64,000 bases of DNA. Origin: Flavobacterium sp. Root901. GTDB taxonomy: Bacteria > Bacteroidota > Bacteroidia > Flavobacteriales > Flavobacteriaceae. This document shows, one piece after another, positions 63,718-64,000 of this stretch (the stretch's first letter is position 1; each line of letters begins with the position of its first letter). The DNA lies in NCBI RefSeq assembly GCF_001429765.1, contig NZ_LMJB01000005.1, positions 957,071 through 1,021,070 of the forward strand. Reading direction: 5' to 3'. The notes below the pieces were generated by a model that saw only the letters and a program-made list of their open reading frames with translations, did no database searches and was not told where the DNA came from. The position numbers and the translations under genes were made by a program.

Positions 63718-64000
63718 ATGAAAAAAATCGTTAAAACTTATTTTTTAAGTACCCTTTTATGCTTTTCATTTTTAAGTCTTTGGGCTTGCAGTTCAGATAA
63801 AGAAGAGGAAAAAGCAGCAGTAAAAATGCTGACAGTCGATACAAATAAAATTGATTTTGTAAGCAAAGGCAGCGAAGCAAACGTAAAAATTACGTCAAAT
63901 GTTACGGCATGGAGCATCAGTAACTCAAATGCAAACTGGATTCAGTTAAGTCAGGCGGGAGGAACTTCGGGAACTGTTACCGTTAAGATAACAGCAGCAG
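63718..64000 (+). CDS. BACON-domain lipoprotein, 5' part only
   Basis: Open from the ATG at 63718 to the right edge (94 codons). Lipoprotein signal with lipobox LWACSS after a hydrophobic stretch. Residues ~38-94 match a BACON domain (MLTVDTNKIDFVSKGSEANV, WSISNSNANWIQLSQAGG), a carbohydrate-binding-associated fold of Bacteroidota. It could continue into a catalytic domain; in known xyloglucan PULs a BACON-GH5 endo-xyloglucanase is found, so an endo-enzyme is a fair guess, unproven because the rest is outside the window. Confidence 0.85.
   Translation, partial: MKKIVKTYFLSTLLCFSFLSLWACSSDKEEEKAAVKMLTVDTNKIDFVSKGSEANVKITSNVTAWSISNSNANWIQLSQAGGTSGTVTVKITAA

Overview
The window looks like chromosome of a Flavobacteriaceae bacterium, most likely a Flavobacterium species. 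Three things point there: AT-rich DNA with Bacteroidota-type promoters (TAnnTTTG at -7) in front of many genes, several giant secreted proteins with type IX secretion (T9SS) C-terminal sorting modules, and a SusC/SusD polysaccharide utilisation locus (PUL). I see no tRNA, rRNA, CRISPR array, insertion sequence or prophage gene.

Region 1 (1-21.9 kb) is a surface-protein region. A very large minus-strand adhesin-like gene runs off the left edge and carries beta-strand repeats, a GEVED domain, an L-type-lectin-like domain and Ig-like repeats. After recX come four co-oriented giant genes (1522, 1017, 1288 and 1552 aa). They have unrelated N-terminal passengers (beta-helix/PA14, DUF11-like, a 13-unit delta-60 propeller, Gly-rich plus three 95-aa repeats) but the same ~500-aa C-terminal module, so they are paralogues with swapped passengers.

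Region 2 (21.9-46.1 kb) is mostly housekeeping and regulation: a JmjC/cupin-like protein, bioB, a small membrane protein, ribF, a secreted T9SS metalloprotease, comF, a two-gene operon coding for a cytosolic trypsin-like protease with zinc ribbon plus a partner, glyQS, a LytTR regulator with a degenerate receiver, a 91-aa secreted repeat protein, a TPR histidine kinase with its overlapping response regulator, thiL, two DinB-family genes facing a WYL regulator, an outer-membrane barrel protein, lepA, and two tandem Nudix-derived regulators with broken Nudix boxes.

Region 3 (46.5-64 kb) is a PUL on the plus strand: SusC, SusD, a surface lipoprotein, GH2, GH31, GH97, GH39, GH3, and a partial BACON lipoprotein cut by the right edge. 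The enzyme set (alpha-xylosidase-like GH31, beta-galactosidase-like GH2, GH3, GH39) suggests a xylose-containing plant glycan; xyloglucan is my leading guess. The tandem Nudix-type regulators just upstream are the obvious candidate controllers.

Non-coding structure is rich. Five copies of a GTAGAGACGCAC-type palindrome, two copies of a nested CACAGATT inverted repeat inside the PUL, a further nested cruciform in the PUL, and AATTCCAAATTC inverted repeats between convergent genes are all present. The most unusual protein-level observation is the protease/partner operon at 29.3-31.7 kb.
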